A stretch of DNA of 64,000 nt from Vitis vinifera (taxonomy: Eukaryota; Streptophyta; Magnoliopsida; Vitales; Vitaceae), in assembly GCF_030704535.1 (NCBI RefSeq), contig NC_081813.1:1768501-1832500 (forward strand). The letters are read 5' to 3'. The position numbers and the translations under genes are program-made. The notes beneath the pieces are model-generated. The model saw only the letters and a list, made by a program, of their open reading frames with translations. It did not search any database and was not told where the DNA came from. Below, in pieces: positions 22,515 through 34,589 of this stretch (its first letter is position 1; each line of letters begins with the position of its first letter).

Positions 22515-24290
22515 ATTCCACTTCTGTGAAACGACACCGTTTCGAATGTGCCAAACGGTTATTTTTTAAACTTCCGTTACCTCCCTCCTCTGAACCACCA
22601 CCTCCGTCACCCGTCGTCATCCATGACCTCTCAATTCAAACCCGTCGCATTTCATAGCTTATCCACCTCAATTCAATCGATTATACTCGTTTCATCCTTG
22701 ATCAAACCCCTTCTCCCACTGATTTCTCTTGGAACTCCTTTATTAGAGCCGGCACCCTCCAAGGCTCTCCACAAAATTCCCTGGCTCTCTATCTCTGAAT
22801 GATTCGGAACAGCGCTAAACCGAGTAATGTTACATACCCTTTTGTCCTAAAATCTTGTTCCACCCTTAGTTCGGTGCTTGAAGGTGAACACATTCATACC
22901 CATGTTCTAAGATTGGGTTTTGGATCTGATTTGTTTGTGTGATTCTTTAATAGAGATGTGTTGTAAGTGTTTTTGTCTTGATTCTTCTCGGAATTTGCGG
23001 GTTGGTATGGAGGTTAGAGATGAGGTTTCTTGGAATTCGATCATTTCAGGGTATGTGCACTGAGGGGAGGTTGAGGAGCGCGGGAGTTGTTTGAAGAAAT
23101 GCCAATGAGAAGGAATGTGGTTTGCCGGACTGCAATGATAAATGTGTATGGGAAAGATAGGGATTTTGTGGAGATGTTGAGTTTTTTTTCCGAATGGTTG
23201 TTTCGGCTGATGAGGTCCAACTCAATGCGGCAACAATGGTGTGTCTACTGTCTGCCTACTCTCTGTAATTATGGAGTTGGAAGGTTCCTTTTGGTTTTTA
23301 TCGATGTTAATAAGATCCCTTTGAATGCAATCTTGGTTACTGCTCTCATAGACATGTATTCTAAGTGCGGGGATGTGGAGAATGCTTGGAGAATCTTTGG
23401 TGGTGTTTCTTGTAAGAAGCTGCCTCCTTGGAATGGATATGTGCAGCGTGGACTTTTTGAGGAAGCAATTGATTTATACTATCTCACAAAAGCAGTCTAT
23501 GAAATGTAATGAAATCACACTGGTGAATGTGTTGTCTGCTTGTGCTGGCTTAGGGGCACTGTAACTTGGGAGAGAAGTTCATCTGTACCTGGGTCTAAAC
23601 AGCTTAGAGCTAAATGTGATTCTTGTACTGTTGTGGTTGATATGTAAGCAAAACCTGGTTTAAATCGATGTTGCTTGTTTGGTTTTTGTCAAGACAAGTG
23701 AGAAAAATGTAGCCTTGAGGAATGCCATGATACTGGTACTGGCTTACCATGGTGATGGAAGTGACTCTTTCTTTAGTGGTTTTTTAACAGATGGAGAGGA
23801 CTGGTGTGCAGCCCAATGATGTCACATTTATTGGAGTTTTATCAGCTTGTAACCACTCAGGATTAGTAGAAGAATGAATGGTTCAATTTTCTAGTATGGC
23901 CGATAAACATGGATTGTCTCCTAAACTTGAGCATTTTGCTTGTATGGTAGATCTCCTTGGCCAGGCTAGGCATGTCAAAGAAGCATATGAATTGGCCCAT
24001 AACACGATAATTCCACCTTATTCGATAATCTGGGGTACTTTACTAAGTGCTGGCTGCATCCATCGGAATCTTGAACCGGCTAATACAATCAGTGGAACAG
24101 TAACGGCATTGCAGGATCCCAAATCTGGGTTTATGCATTCTGTTGTTGAGCATTTATGCTTCTGCAGGAAGGTGGAAGGATGAGGAGACAGGTAAAAGGG
24201 AAAAGGATCAAAAGGCCTTTTGGTTGTAGTTGGGTTGAAGTTGATGGTGCTGTTCACAGATTTGTAATTGAAGATACAACTCATATGAAA
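22515..24290 (+). pseudogene. PLS-class PPR protein pseudogene, plus copy
   Basis: Translations in shifting frames give typical plant PPR phrases: RRNVVCRTAMINVYGK (near 23100), DMYSKCGDVENAWRIF (near 23350), NVLSACAGLGAL (near 23530), QPNDVTFIGVLSACNHSG (near 23810), GLSPKLEHFACMVDLLG (near 23910) and an E-type end, SIIWGTLLSAGC (near 24025) and GCSWVEVDGAVHRFV (near 24225). At least four frame changes and several stops interrupt it. Such proteins normally bind organelle RNA. Compared with the minus copy at 51.2-53.2 kb it keeps more of the region after the first repeat. Not functional as it stands. Confidence 0.8.
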
Positions 24291-24295
24291 TCTAT

Positions 24296-24612
24296 GAGGT
24301 CTAGCTCAATGCGGCAACAATGGTGGAGATGTAGAGTTTGTTTTCGGGATGCTTGTTTCGGCTGATGAGGTCTAGCTCAATGCGGCAACAATGGTGTGTC
24401 TACTGTCTGCCTATTCAACTCTCTATAATTATGGAGTTGGAAGGTTCCTTTTGGTTTTTATCGATGTTAATAAGATCCCTTTGAATGCAATCTTGGTTAC
24501 TGCTCTCATAGACATGTATTCTAAGTGCAGGGATGTGGAGAAAGCTTGGAGAATCTCTGATGGTATTTCTTGTAAGAAGCTGCCTCCTTGGAATGCCATC
24601 ATTACTTGAGAG
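24296..24612 (+). repeat. internal tandem copy of a PPR segment
   Basis: From 'gaggtctagctcaatgcggc' (twice, 24297 and 24367) through 'gaagctgcctccttggaatg' this repeats 23205-23440 of the neighbouring pseudogene with few differences (for example AWRISDG against AWRIFGG). It is attached after the E-domain end, so it is a duplication within the pseudogene. It ends at 'catcattacttgaga', where repeat R4 begins. Confidence 0.7.
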
Positions 24613-25215
24613 TTTCCTTGTATGATATAGTCTAGGATGCAAAGCCTATTTTTCACTTGCAACTGTCATTTAGTGATCGGGTCTCATTTAAAGAATTACT
24701 GGATCTGTAAGGTATATATCTCAAGATATTAGTAGGGAAGACATTTGAGAGAGCTGATTTGGTTGCTTCCACAGCCAATGCCCATGTAGAAGTAACCAAG
24801 GAGTTTTGGCAACCCGCTCTCATGTATCATATTAAGAATGTTATTGCATTCAACGACACCAGGGAAAGGTTTATTGTGATTTAGTGCTTGCATTTCACTT
24901 GGACGTTTTCAGCTTTGAGCTGATATCTCTGTTGAACAGATTAGGAGCTGTGTGTGTCAAGGGGTTATATCTTGTTTCTCTCTTCACTTTGGGGAAAGGG
25001 GTTTTGGGTAAGGGTTAAAAGCAACTTGGTTGGGTTTCTGCTGTAACATTTTCTGGTGGCCCATCTCTACGTTTAGCTTGTGATGTTGTGAGTATTCTGA
25101 TAAAAATTGTGACGTGTTATGATCTTGGAGATAGCCCATAAATTGTAGTTGGAAGTGATGATGGTTCACTCATTTTGGTGTCCCTTCTTTTATTGAATAT
25201 CAATAATAATTTGTT
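24613..25215 (+). repeat. repeat R4, copy 1
   Basis: About 600 bp starting 'gagagtttccttgtatgat' and ending 'tttattgaatatcaataat'. Homologous copies: 44750-45340 plus 45905-45970 (+), 58890-59640 (-) and 61370-62045 (+). A minus-strand frame with the phrase MGYLQDHNTSQFLSEYSQ is kept open in several copies but never as part of a recognisable protein. It may be the 3' flank of a host gene that was copied with the PPR sequence. Confidence 0.6.
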
Positions 25216-26704
25216 ATCACTAATAAGTTGTTATCGCTAATAATTTTTCAGGTTTTTTGTGAGTGGTTCTTGTTATTCCCTTACTTAGTATTCAGATATA
25301 AATATAAAGAATATTTTAATAATATTTTTGATAATATGTTATATTCAAAGAAAAGGGATTTTTAAAATTGATCACCTTAGGAGTTATTGTTTAGGAATTA
25401 TATAAAAAAAAAATTAATTTTTAAGAAAATTAAAAATAATTATTTTTAAAAATAAATTTCAAAGTTTATAAATGCATAATTTCCGTAAATAAAAATAAAA
25501 ATTGCTAGTCTTCCCAAAATCACTTCTAGTCTTCCCAGTTCGCCCTTTTAAACCATTTTACCTATCAAACGAGTAGCCCACTCCTCCCCCTTCTCTCTTT
25601 TGAGAAAGGTAGCCCAATTCTAGGCATGGCTATGCAATAGTCAGCCCAGCACCATAAGGCCCAATAGCTAGTTGCCTGCTTTGAGGCAAATGAGGCTTCC
25701 ATTGGTGTTTCCGACGTAGGATCATAATGACTAATTAAAAGTAAAATGAGATTTAAAACAACAACAGGCCATAGCCTCAAGGTAAGATGGTCACACCACT
25801 CTACTATACTTGCATTGGTGTTAAGATTGATAAAAAATGAATTATATATGTTATTTCAACAAATAATATATATATAGTAGCATTAACAATAAAAACACAA
25901 ATCTCATATGGTAAAATTGTAAAATTATTAAAAGGTGGGTGATAATTATTAATAGTAATACAAAAAATAAATAATATAATTGGAGCTTCTATGCCTAATT
26001 TGATTTCCCTTTTTCCTTTTTTTTCTTTTTATGTAAAACTCCTAGTGAAATTAGGGAAAAGGGAGGTCATGATTAAATTTTAAAAAGTTTAAATTTAATA
26101 TCTTACTTCTCTTATTTTAACTTTTTATATAAAAATTAAATAATTTAAAAAGATAAAAAAAAATTAATTAATTTTAATTACATTTGTTTATTGTTACTAT
26201 TTTGATCATAAAATAAAAAATGAAAAAAAAAACATTTCTTAATTTTTTTCTTCTTTCCTTGAACCAAACATACTATTAAAAATTATTACTTTATATAGAC
26301 TTAGAATTTTTTTTTCTTTTGTACAAATTCAAATTTTGTTTGAAAAAATTCTCAAAAACAATTTTTTAAAATACATAAAAACAATTCTGAATTATTTTCA
26401 AAAACTAAATTCTGTTTAGAAATTCAAATATAAAAATGAAAGCTTTTTTTTATTTGGAGTGTAACTTATGTTTCAAAAATAATTTTTTATTTTAAAAAAT
26501 ATTTACCATACCAAGTATCAACTTTAGAATTTCGACAAAATCAAAATTAGTAAATTGTGAATATGCAAAAAGGAAGTGGATCTTAAAACACATTTGTACT
26601 TGATTATTAAAATTATTATTATTTTTAAAACAAAAATGATAACATGTTAAAATATTAATAAGGAATCATCATGTTTTAAATTTTCAAATAAATTTCAATT
26701 TATT
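25216..26704. other. AT-rich intergenic DNA, inverse of 42.9-43.65 and 58.0-58.8 kb
   Basis: No gene seen. 'gaaattagggaaaagggaggtcatgattaaatttt' text near 26050 is the inverse of text near 43455 and 58495, and 'gtcttcccaaaatcacttctag' near 25510 is the inverse of text near 58715. So this is a third, inverted copy of an AT-rich block present twice on the right side. Confidence 0.55.
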
Positions 26705-26797
26705 TTAGCTAAAAAAAATTCCTCCCAAAATTTTTATAATAATAAACATGCAAATAATTTAAAGTAACATAATATATTTTTCCTTTTAAACTTATAA

Positions 26798-26851
<54 letters not shown>

Positions 26852-27415
26852 TAATAAAATGTGTAAATATTAATGTATCTATATCTTAATATGATAATAT
26901 TAAAAATACAAAAAAAATATTATTAATTTTTAATTTCTTTACATACTTAAAAAATTTTATAAATGTTTTAAATTATAATAATATATAAATTATATATTTA
27001 TAACATCATCATTCAACTATCGATATAACCAATAAACTATAAAATGATAACTTTTCCGGTTCATAATAAGTCAAATACTATAGTAAGAAAAAAAATTATT
27101 GTGATATAGACTATCACACAAAGACCACATTAGAGATACAATTATCATATTCAGATAGGAAAAGATATAAATATCATATTCACTAATTGATTAATATAAA
27201 AAAATGAGTATAATACTTTAATTTATTATATAGTTAATAAATCAAATATTATAGTAAATAAAAAAATTATTGTGTTATAGACTATCACACAAAGACCATA
27301 TGAGAGATACGACAATCATATTCAGATGAAAAAAATAATACAATTATCATATTCACTAATTGATTAATCAATAAAGAGGACTATAATACTTTAATTTATT
27401 ATATATAACTATATA
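26705..27415. repeat. AT-rich repeat A, copy 3, with (TA)n tract
   Basis: Third copy of repeat A with a (TA)n run at about 26803-26847. Order and wording of modules follow copy 2. No gene. Confidence 0.65.
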
Positions 27416-27530
27416 ATCGAAATTTGACGAAATTTCTCCCATCGACATTTCGCCCCCCTCTTTCGTATTGCCGGCCACCGAAACCCGAAATTTCAGCCAA
27501 AAAATTGGAAACTTTCATCCTTGTTTAACA
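27416..27530 (+). repeat. fragment of dispersed repeat R1
   Basis: Matches 5118-5245 ('aatttctcccatcgacatttcgcccc' text, then 'ccgaaacccgaaatttc', then 'aactttcatcctTgtttaaca'). It ends where PPR-upstream sequence and then the myosin fragment begin, so three different sequences are joined within about 60 bp. Confidence 0.65.
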
Positions 27531-27570
27531 TCACATTCCACTTCTATGAAACGACACCGTTTCAAAGCTG

Positions 27571-29273
27571 CAAAACATTCCAAATCATTTGTTATTACTT
27601 TCAAAGTTTTTTTAGGCTTTTGATGTATAACTTGATTCAGCAAAATAGATAAAAACAGAGAGGAGAAGGAAACAGTCAAGCAAGCAAGGAAAATATGTGA
27701 AAACAATGATAGTATTAGGAGTGGGAGGCCAGATTAATGAGTTAAACCTGCTTGTCTGATATGCCTCAGTTCATCCCAAGCTGAGCCAGCATACTGAATA
27801 TAAAGCAGATATTAGGCCACATTCTAAAGACAGCATGCTACATGTAAAGGTTACAGAGGAGTAATTAATCTCACCTCTTCGGTTGCTTCATGGAACCAGT
27901 TTTCTAACTCAGCCAATCCTGTCTTCACAAACTCCCCATTGCTGAATGAGCAAAATTCACGCCTCAAAAGAAAACTGCAAAAATGAATTTAAAAATGCCA
28001 CTTACACATATTACATAAGTAAACTAATTGGGATCATAAAAAAAAAAGCCATGTTTGAGTGCACTTACCTGTTGAATAACTGAACATTGATGAATGAAAA
28101 TATCTGAGATGGTGTGTGCTAAGTGGTCAATTTGCCCAATAGAAACATTCTTTCTAGGTGCAAAGGAATTGATTGATCCCTAAATTCTAACAATAGGTAC
28201 TTATTCAAGGAAGTTTATTTACATGTAAATAAATAAACAAATTCAAGGGGAGGCATACTTGGTTTTGGGTGAACAATAGAAAATGTGAATTAATAGGTTG
28301 ACTTACAAGTTGAGTTACAGGCAACAGCACGATGTAAAAAATATTGGAAAGATTTACTTACCATCTACATGTCCTAACTTAATCTGTCATACCTTTCCCT
28401 TTTCTCCCCTCATAAGTAAAAAATCAAACCATATTGTTGAAGAAAAAGTACAAAAAGAGTCTTATAAACCCATTGTGAAAAGATAGTCTTTGTATTTAAA
28501 AGAATTGAATTGCAACCAAACAAAATAAACAAACAAGTTCCTTCAATCTTTCATGAAAGTAAAGCAACAAGTTGAGTGTCTGTTTTTAAATAATTAGCAA
28601 CAAAAGTTTGTCATTTCTTGACCTTAATAAGTGAATTGCAGGCTGACTCATAAGAATATCAATAGGTTCAATACTGATGTGTTCAGTAGTTAGGGAAGGA
28701 CTTACATAAAAAAGGGTTCTTCAAAAAATGTGTTGCTTTTGATATTAAATGGAACTAGTCTTACCGTTCATATTTTCTTTCTAATTAACTACTGCTAAGA
28801 AGAATTACCTGAATACACAATCCAAGCAATGGGGAAATCTCTTTCTTTAAATTGTCTCTTATCATTCCATATATCTTATCAAGGGAGGCTGTGAGTTGCT
28901 GTTTAAAAAGCAAAGCTGGATATTTGGCTTCAACTTGTCTCAAGTCATCCAGTCCACCAAACACTTGACCATTAAAAAATGAGAACCCAGCACTTTTGGG
29001 AGATGCACGAAGCCCCTAAAAATGTAAGGCAGCCAATGAGATAATAGAAACAGAAACAAAAAAAAAAAGGAAGCTATATCAAATGTCCTGGTTGGTGCCA
29101 AAGTTAAAACAATTTCCATTTACATCCTCCCAAATAATGACGCTGATGTTGATGTCAGCCTTTGTGGAGTTAAGCTAGCTGCTCCACTTGCTTTGAGTGT
29201 GCGTTGAAGAAGCAACAGCAGTGTAGACGAATTACATAACCAATAGGACAAGACATCATTGTTTATCCTGGAC
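27571..29273 (-). pseudogene. myosin XI tail (dilute domain) gene fragment, minus copy
   Basis: Exon-like blocks read 29273-29124 (YWLCNSSTLLLLLQRTLKAS.. SLFGRM), 29015-28809 ([20 protein letters not shown] and [19 protein letters not shown]), about 28122-28069 (IFSFINVQLFN), 27974-27875 ([20 protein letters not shown]), 27793-27748 (YAGSAWDELRHIRQA) and about 27633-27571 (VIHQKPKKTLKVITNDL). This is the order of the class XI myosin cargo-binding tail. The exon normally between GLCIQ and IFSFIN was not found, one extra base lies early in the first block, and the gene end is cut off at 27571 by PPR-upstream sequence. Myosin XI moves organelles along actin; this fragment has no motor and is dead. 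Confidence 0.85.
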
Positions 29274-29393
29274 CTTCAGATAGTGAATTTTACGAAATGT
29301 TAGCATCTGGCTTATAACATCAGAATTCAAGCATGAATTGATCTCCAGTTAATTTTCATTCATTCTTCCAGTGAAATACCTTAGTGCTATTAC

Positions 29394-29725
29394 TAGGTGG
29401 GTAAAGGTAACTTTCTTTCTTTACTTCTTGGTGGGTAAAGGTTGTTGTCCATCATTACCTCCCCTGTTTTTTTATTGCTGGTGCTTTGAACAGCAGATGT
29501 GGACATCCCCTGTTTCTTGGTTGCTGGTGCTTTAAACAACAGATGATATGACTTCAAGCTGTATGAGAAACTCTCTCATTTTGCCTCCCTCTCCTCCTAT
29601 AAATAGAGGAGGGAGAGTAACCTCAATATTCCACCCAATTTTGCCCCCCTCTCTTCCTATAAATAGAGGAGGGAGAGTAACCTCAATATTCCACCCAACT
29701 ACAGTTCAGAAAATAAAGAAAAAAA
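29394..29725 (+). promoter_or_regulatory. CZIB-like upstream region with duplicated core promoter
   Basis: Contains the 'ctaggtgggtaaaggtaac' start, two 'gctggtgcttt' boxes and then two successive 62-bp core units, each with TATAAATA (29598-29605 and 29658-29665), purine-rich 'gaggagggagagtaacctc' and 'aatattccaccca'. This tandem duplication of the core is unique among the copies. It leads into the orphan exon 1. Confidence 0.65.
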
Positions 29726-29827
29726 ATGCCGAGAGTTGTGCTTCTTGCATCAGCTCATTTGCATAACGTTGCCCTTCTCCAGCCCGAGGGTGGGAGCGAT
29801 GATGAAGAAATGAACTATTTCTTTAGG
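29726..29827 (+). pseudogene. orphan exon 1 of a CZIB-like (DUF866) gene
   Basis: Open 34-codon exon with the array consensus (MPRVVLLASAHLHNVALLQP..MNYFFR) and a GT donor. After a few bases of intron the sequence stops resembling the array: exons 2-4 are absent and an inverted piece of the upstream region follows. It lies 9.7 kb past the end of the array, so it was moved as a promoter plus exon-1 fragment. Confidence 0.85.
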
Positions 29828-29859
29828 GTAAACGATTTCTTTCTTTTCTGAATTGCAGT

Positions 29860-30080
29860 TGAGTGAAATAGAGGAGAGAAGGGCAAAATGAGAGACTACT
29901 ACATACAGCTTGAAGTCCTCTCATCTGCTGTTCAAAACACCAACAACCAAGAAACAGAGAAAATAATGATAGACAACAATTTTTACCCACCAAGAAGTAA
30001 TGACAGAAAATTACCTTTACCCACCTAACTGAAGTAATGACAGCACTGTGACAATTGACATAGCCTGGTTTCTATATCTC
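29860..30080 (-). repeat. inverted piece of CZIB-like upstream region
   Basis: Read on the minus strand it runs 'ttgtcaattgtcacagtgctgtcattac', 'gtgggtaaaggtaatttt', 'tcttggttgttggtgttttgaac', 'ttcaagctgtatg' and 'ctctcattttgcccttctctcc', which is the order of 5285-5470. With the plus piece at 29394 it forms an imperfect inverted repeat around the orphan exon. A further small piece occurs at 30090-30125. Confidence 0.7.
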
Positions 30081-30150
30081 GGATGCAGCTTGAAGTCCTC
30101 TCATAAACTCTATTGTTCAAAGCCAAAAATCCAATGTAGCTTGATTCCCT

Positions 30151-30861
30151 TGTTAGATTAATTTTTGTAATTAATCTATAATTTGGGCCACACATGTAAA
30201 TAATTAAAATGTGTGTGCTATCATTTAATTAAGCCTAAATATAGTAATCTAATTAATAATTGATTAATTGGCTTAAGGGTATAATTGTCATGAGATTATT
30301 GTGTAGATACCATTAGACAATTATTATTTCTATGAGGGGCAGAAATATAATTGTGATAAAATTAAAACTGCCCTAGTGGTTTATAAATAGGGTTATGGTC
30401 CCCATTCTACGACTACGCATTCCAATTTCTGAAAATTCTCTCAAAGAGAAATTGACACAGAATCTAGTGGTTAGAATTGGAAGACCATCTCAAAGGGTTT
30501 TCTTCCTATAAGGTTTCTCCTTCAATGGATTCAGGTATGCTTCCGCTATTATTTTTCTACTCATTGTTTTTTAATCAGGAGATTCCAGAATATATGAAAT
30601 TAGGGTATTCACCTTGTTAAATATTCCAGTATATATGAAGTTAGGGTATTCACTTTGTTAAATATTCCAGTATATATGAAGTTAGGGTATTCACCTTGTT
30701 AAATATTCCAGTATATATGAAATTAGGGTATTCATCTTGGTTTGAGTTATAACAAGTGGTATCAGAGCCAGGTTCTTGATTAATTCTTTGAGTTATTATT
30801 TTAATATATGTCAATGGATTAAGATTTATGAAATATTGAGTTGATAAATTTTTTTTATTAC

Positions 30862-30907
<46 letters not shown>

Positions 30908-33900
30908 TAATAAAATTTTATGATATTAATATTTAAGTTATTGATCTAGCATTTTAAATAGGTTAATTAAAGCGGAAAATCACCAAAGTGACATCTTTCG
31001 TGTAGATTAGTCTGTTCGGGGTGTTAGATATTTGTGTGTATGTGATTCATGCGGGTATTGACTGGCCCAAAGGAAAGTTAATATTTGGTCAAATTGCATA
31101 CATACCTGTGGTGATAAATATGTGATGATTATAAAGGTAACTTAATGTGAATAATAAATCAATCCAAAGATAGATTTATTATTTGACATAACTTATCATC
31201 AATGTTTGATCACTACAACAAGAGTACCACTTACAGTTAATATTACTGTCCAAAGACTTGATATTAATGTTGTGCTAGGTATCTTGAAATGTCATAATTT
31301 GCTTTTAAATTTAAAGATTATGTGTTTAATTGCTTATTTTATGTGAGCATGATGGTTTATTTGATTCATTTTATTTTGTTCTCGATTCAGCTTTTATATC
31401 AACTACTTCTATATCTGCCAACATCAATAATGTCCCTATGTTAAATGGGACTAATTTTAAGGACTGGAAAGAGAATATGATGATTCTCTTAGGCTGCATG
31501 GATATAGACTTAGCCTTGAGAATGCCCAAACCCGATGAACTCAATGAGCAAAGTACTCAAGAGGATGAGGTTTATTGGGGTAAGTGGGAACGTTCAAATA
31601 GGCTAAGTCTTATGATCATGAAGCGCGGCATTCCAGAAGCTTTCAGGGGTGCGGTAACTGATGAGGTTACTAATGCCAGTGACTTCCTTGCGGAAATTCA
31701 GAAACGTTTTGCCAAAAACGATAAGGCTGAAACGAGCACGCTTTTAGCAAGCTTGATTTCAATGAAGTATAAAGACAAGGGTAATGTTCGGGAGTACATC
31801 ATGGAGATGTCTCATCTTGCTTCAAAACTTAAGGCTTTGAAACTCGAGTTATCTGATGATTTACTCATGCATTTGGTTCTCATCTCTCTTCCTGCACAAT
31901 TTAATCAATTCAAGGTCAGTTATAACTGTCAAAAGGATAAATGGACTCTTAATGAGCTCATTTCATTCTGTGTGCAAGAGGAAGAGAGATTGAAGCAAGA
32001 CAAGACCGAAAGTGCTCATCTGGCTAGCACTTCCAAGGATAAGGGCAAACGAAAGAATAAGGATAATAAGGTTGCTGCTTCTAATGGTCCAGAATAAAAG
32101 AAACAGAAAGTTGAGGTAACATGTTTCTTCTGTAATAAGCCTGGACATACTAAGAAGGAATGTACCAAGTATGCTGCTTGGCGTGTTAAGAAAGGTATGT
32201 TTCTTACTTTGGTCTGTTCTGAAGTTAATTTAGCTTCAGTATCTAGAAACACATGGTGGTTAGATTCTGGTGCTACTACTCACATTTGTGTTTCTATGCA
32301 GGGTTGCCTGAGTTACCGAAAACCAAGTGATGCTGAAAGATGCATCTATGTCGGAGACGGTCAGTCGGTAGAAGTAGAGGCAATAGGGCACTTTAGATTA
32401 TTATTGAAATCTGGTTATTTTTTGGATTTAATAGATACTTTTATTGTACCGTCTTTCAGACGGAATTTAATTTCAGTTTTTGTTTTGGACAAATCAGGTT
32501 ATTGTTGTTCATTTGGAAACAATAGATTTACATTATCTATTAATTCAAATGCTGTAGGAACCGGTTTACTTAATGTTTATGATAATCTATATTTGTTGGA
32601 AACTGTTCCGTCCTATAATGAAACCTTGCATGTGGAATCACGAGGTACTAAACGTAAATTGAATAAAGATAATTCGGCCTCATTGTGGCACAAACGCCTA
32701 GGTCATATCTCTAAATCTAGAGTTGAGCGACTTGTGTCCGATGGGATTTTGGATTCACTTGACTTTTCAGATTTTGATATTTGTGTTGAGTGTATTAAAG
32801 GAAAACAGACCAAAACAAAGAAATTAGGTACCAATAGAGCTACAGACGTCTTAGAATTAATTCATACAGATATCTGTGGACCATACCCTACGGCATCTTG
32901 GAATGGTCAACAGTACTTTATAACATTCATAGACGACTATTCAAGATATGGCTACCTATTTCTTATACATGAGAAATCACAATCATTGGACGTGTTCAAA
33001 ACATTTAAAGCAAAAGTTGAGTTACAACTCAACAAAAGAATAAAGAGCGTCAGATCTGACCGTGGTGGTGAATACTATGGTAGATATGACGGATCAGGTG
33101 AACAACGTCCAGGACCATTTGCTAAATACCTAGAGGAATGTGGGATCGTCCCTCAATACACCATGCCAGGATCACCTAGCATGAATGGTGTAGCAGAAAG
33201 ACGAAACCGAACCCTTAAGGACATGGTAAGGAGTATGATTAGTCATTCTACTTTACCCGAAAAACTCTGGGGTGAAGCACTCAAAACGGCAACTTATATC
33301 CTAAATCGGGTGCCAACTAAAGCGGCTGCTAAAACGCCTTATGAGCTTTGGACGGGTCGAAAGCCCAGTTTAAAGCATTTTCATATTTGGGGATGTCCAG
33401 CTGAAGCGAGACCTTATAAGCCTCATGAAAAGAAATTGGACTCTAAAACAGTTAGCAGCTACTTTATTGGCTATGCAGAGCGATCAAGGGGTTTTAAATT
33501 TTATGATCCTGCTATTAGGTCAATTTTTGAGATGGGAACTGCAACATTTTTTGAGGATGTTGAGTTTGGGGGGAGAAATCAGGCTAGGAATATTGTCTTT
33601 GAGGAGGAAGAGGGATCTACTATTGCTTTTGATAATGTACAGGTTTCACTACCTATCATTGATCAAGAAGTAAATTTGGATCCTCAACCAACAGACAATA
33701 TTGTTCAACCCTTAGTTGCAAATGAGGACATTGCTCCTGAAGAACAAACTCAACAACCTCAAGAAAATATGCCATTAAGGAGATCCACTAGAGAGAGGAG
33801 AAATGCAATTTCGGGCGATTATATCGTATATCTCCAGGAACGTGAGGTAGAAAGTGGAATGATGGAAGATGATCCAATCAACTTCCAGCAAGCCATGAAA

Positions 33901-34495
33901 AGTTCCAACTCTCAGAAATGGATTGAAGCCATGAATGAAGAGTACAAATCTATGCAAGACAATAAAGTTTGGGAACTTGTCCCATTACCAGTTGGTACGA
34001 AGCCCATTGGTTGTAAATGGATATTTAAAACTGCTGATTTATTGTCACAAAATATCTTCAGTGGTCTTTCAATACCATCCAGAACACGCAACCCAGTGAC
34101 AAAATTTCGTAGCCATATTCCTTGATTGGATGCCTCATAACATGCTACAAACTCTGCTTCCATGGTGGATGAAGTTACGAGTGTCTGTTTGGCAGACCTC
34201 CATGAAATTGCTCCACCAGCCAACAGATAAATATAGCCTGATGTGGATCTTCTGCTGTCTTGGCATCCAGCAAAGTCGGAGTCGGAATACCCAATGAACT
34301 CTAACTGATCCAATCTCCTATATGTAAGCATGTACTCTTTTGTTCTCTGTAAATATCTCATAACCCTCTTGGCTGCTCTCCAATGATCCATTCCAAGGTT
34401 ACTTAGATATCTGCCTAACATGCCAACAATGTACGCAATATCCGGACGTGTACATACCTGAGCATACATTAGACTCCCCACATCCCTGCCAAGTG
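30151..34495 (+). mobile_element. Ty1/copia retrotransposon fossil, rearranged
   Basis: A 604-bp LTR (30151-30754, TGTTA...TAACA) is followed by a primer-binding site complementary to initiator-Met tRNA ('tggtatcagagcc', 30757 on). Parts on the plus strand: gag with a UBN2-type region (about 31330-32095), a CCHC zinc knuckle, protease with DSGAT, integrase core with GAG-pre-integrase zinc finger, and the start of reverse transcriptase. A RNase H part lies at about 34040-34490 in the opposite orientation. Copia domain order (integrase before RT) is clear. No 3' LTR was found. The element is broken, with at least a few breaks, and of moderate age. The last 150 bp of the LTR contain three to four tandem steps of about 57 bp. 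Confidence 0.9.
30857..30908. repeat. (ATT)n microsatellite
   Basis: About 17 uninterrupted ATT units within the untranslated leader of the copia fossil. Confidence 0.9.
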
Positions 34496-34589
34496 TTCAT
34501 CGTCAACCAAGAATCAGGGTAGACAATAACGTTTACCCATCAAGAAATAATGACAGAAAATTACCTTTATCCACCTAGCTGCAAGGATT

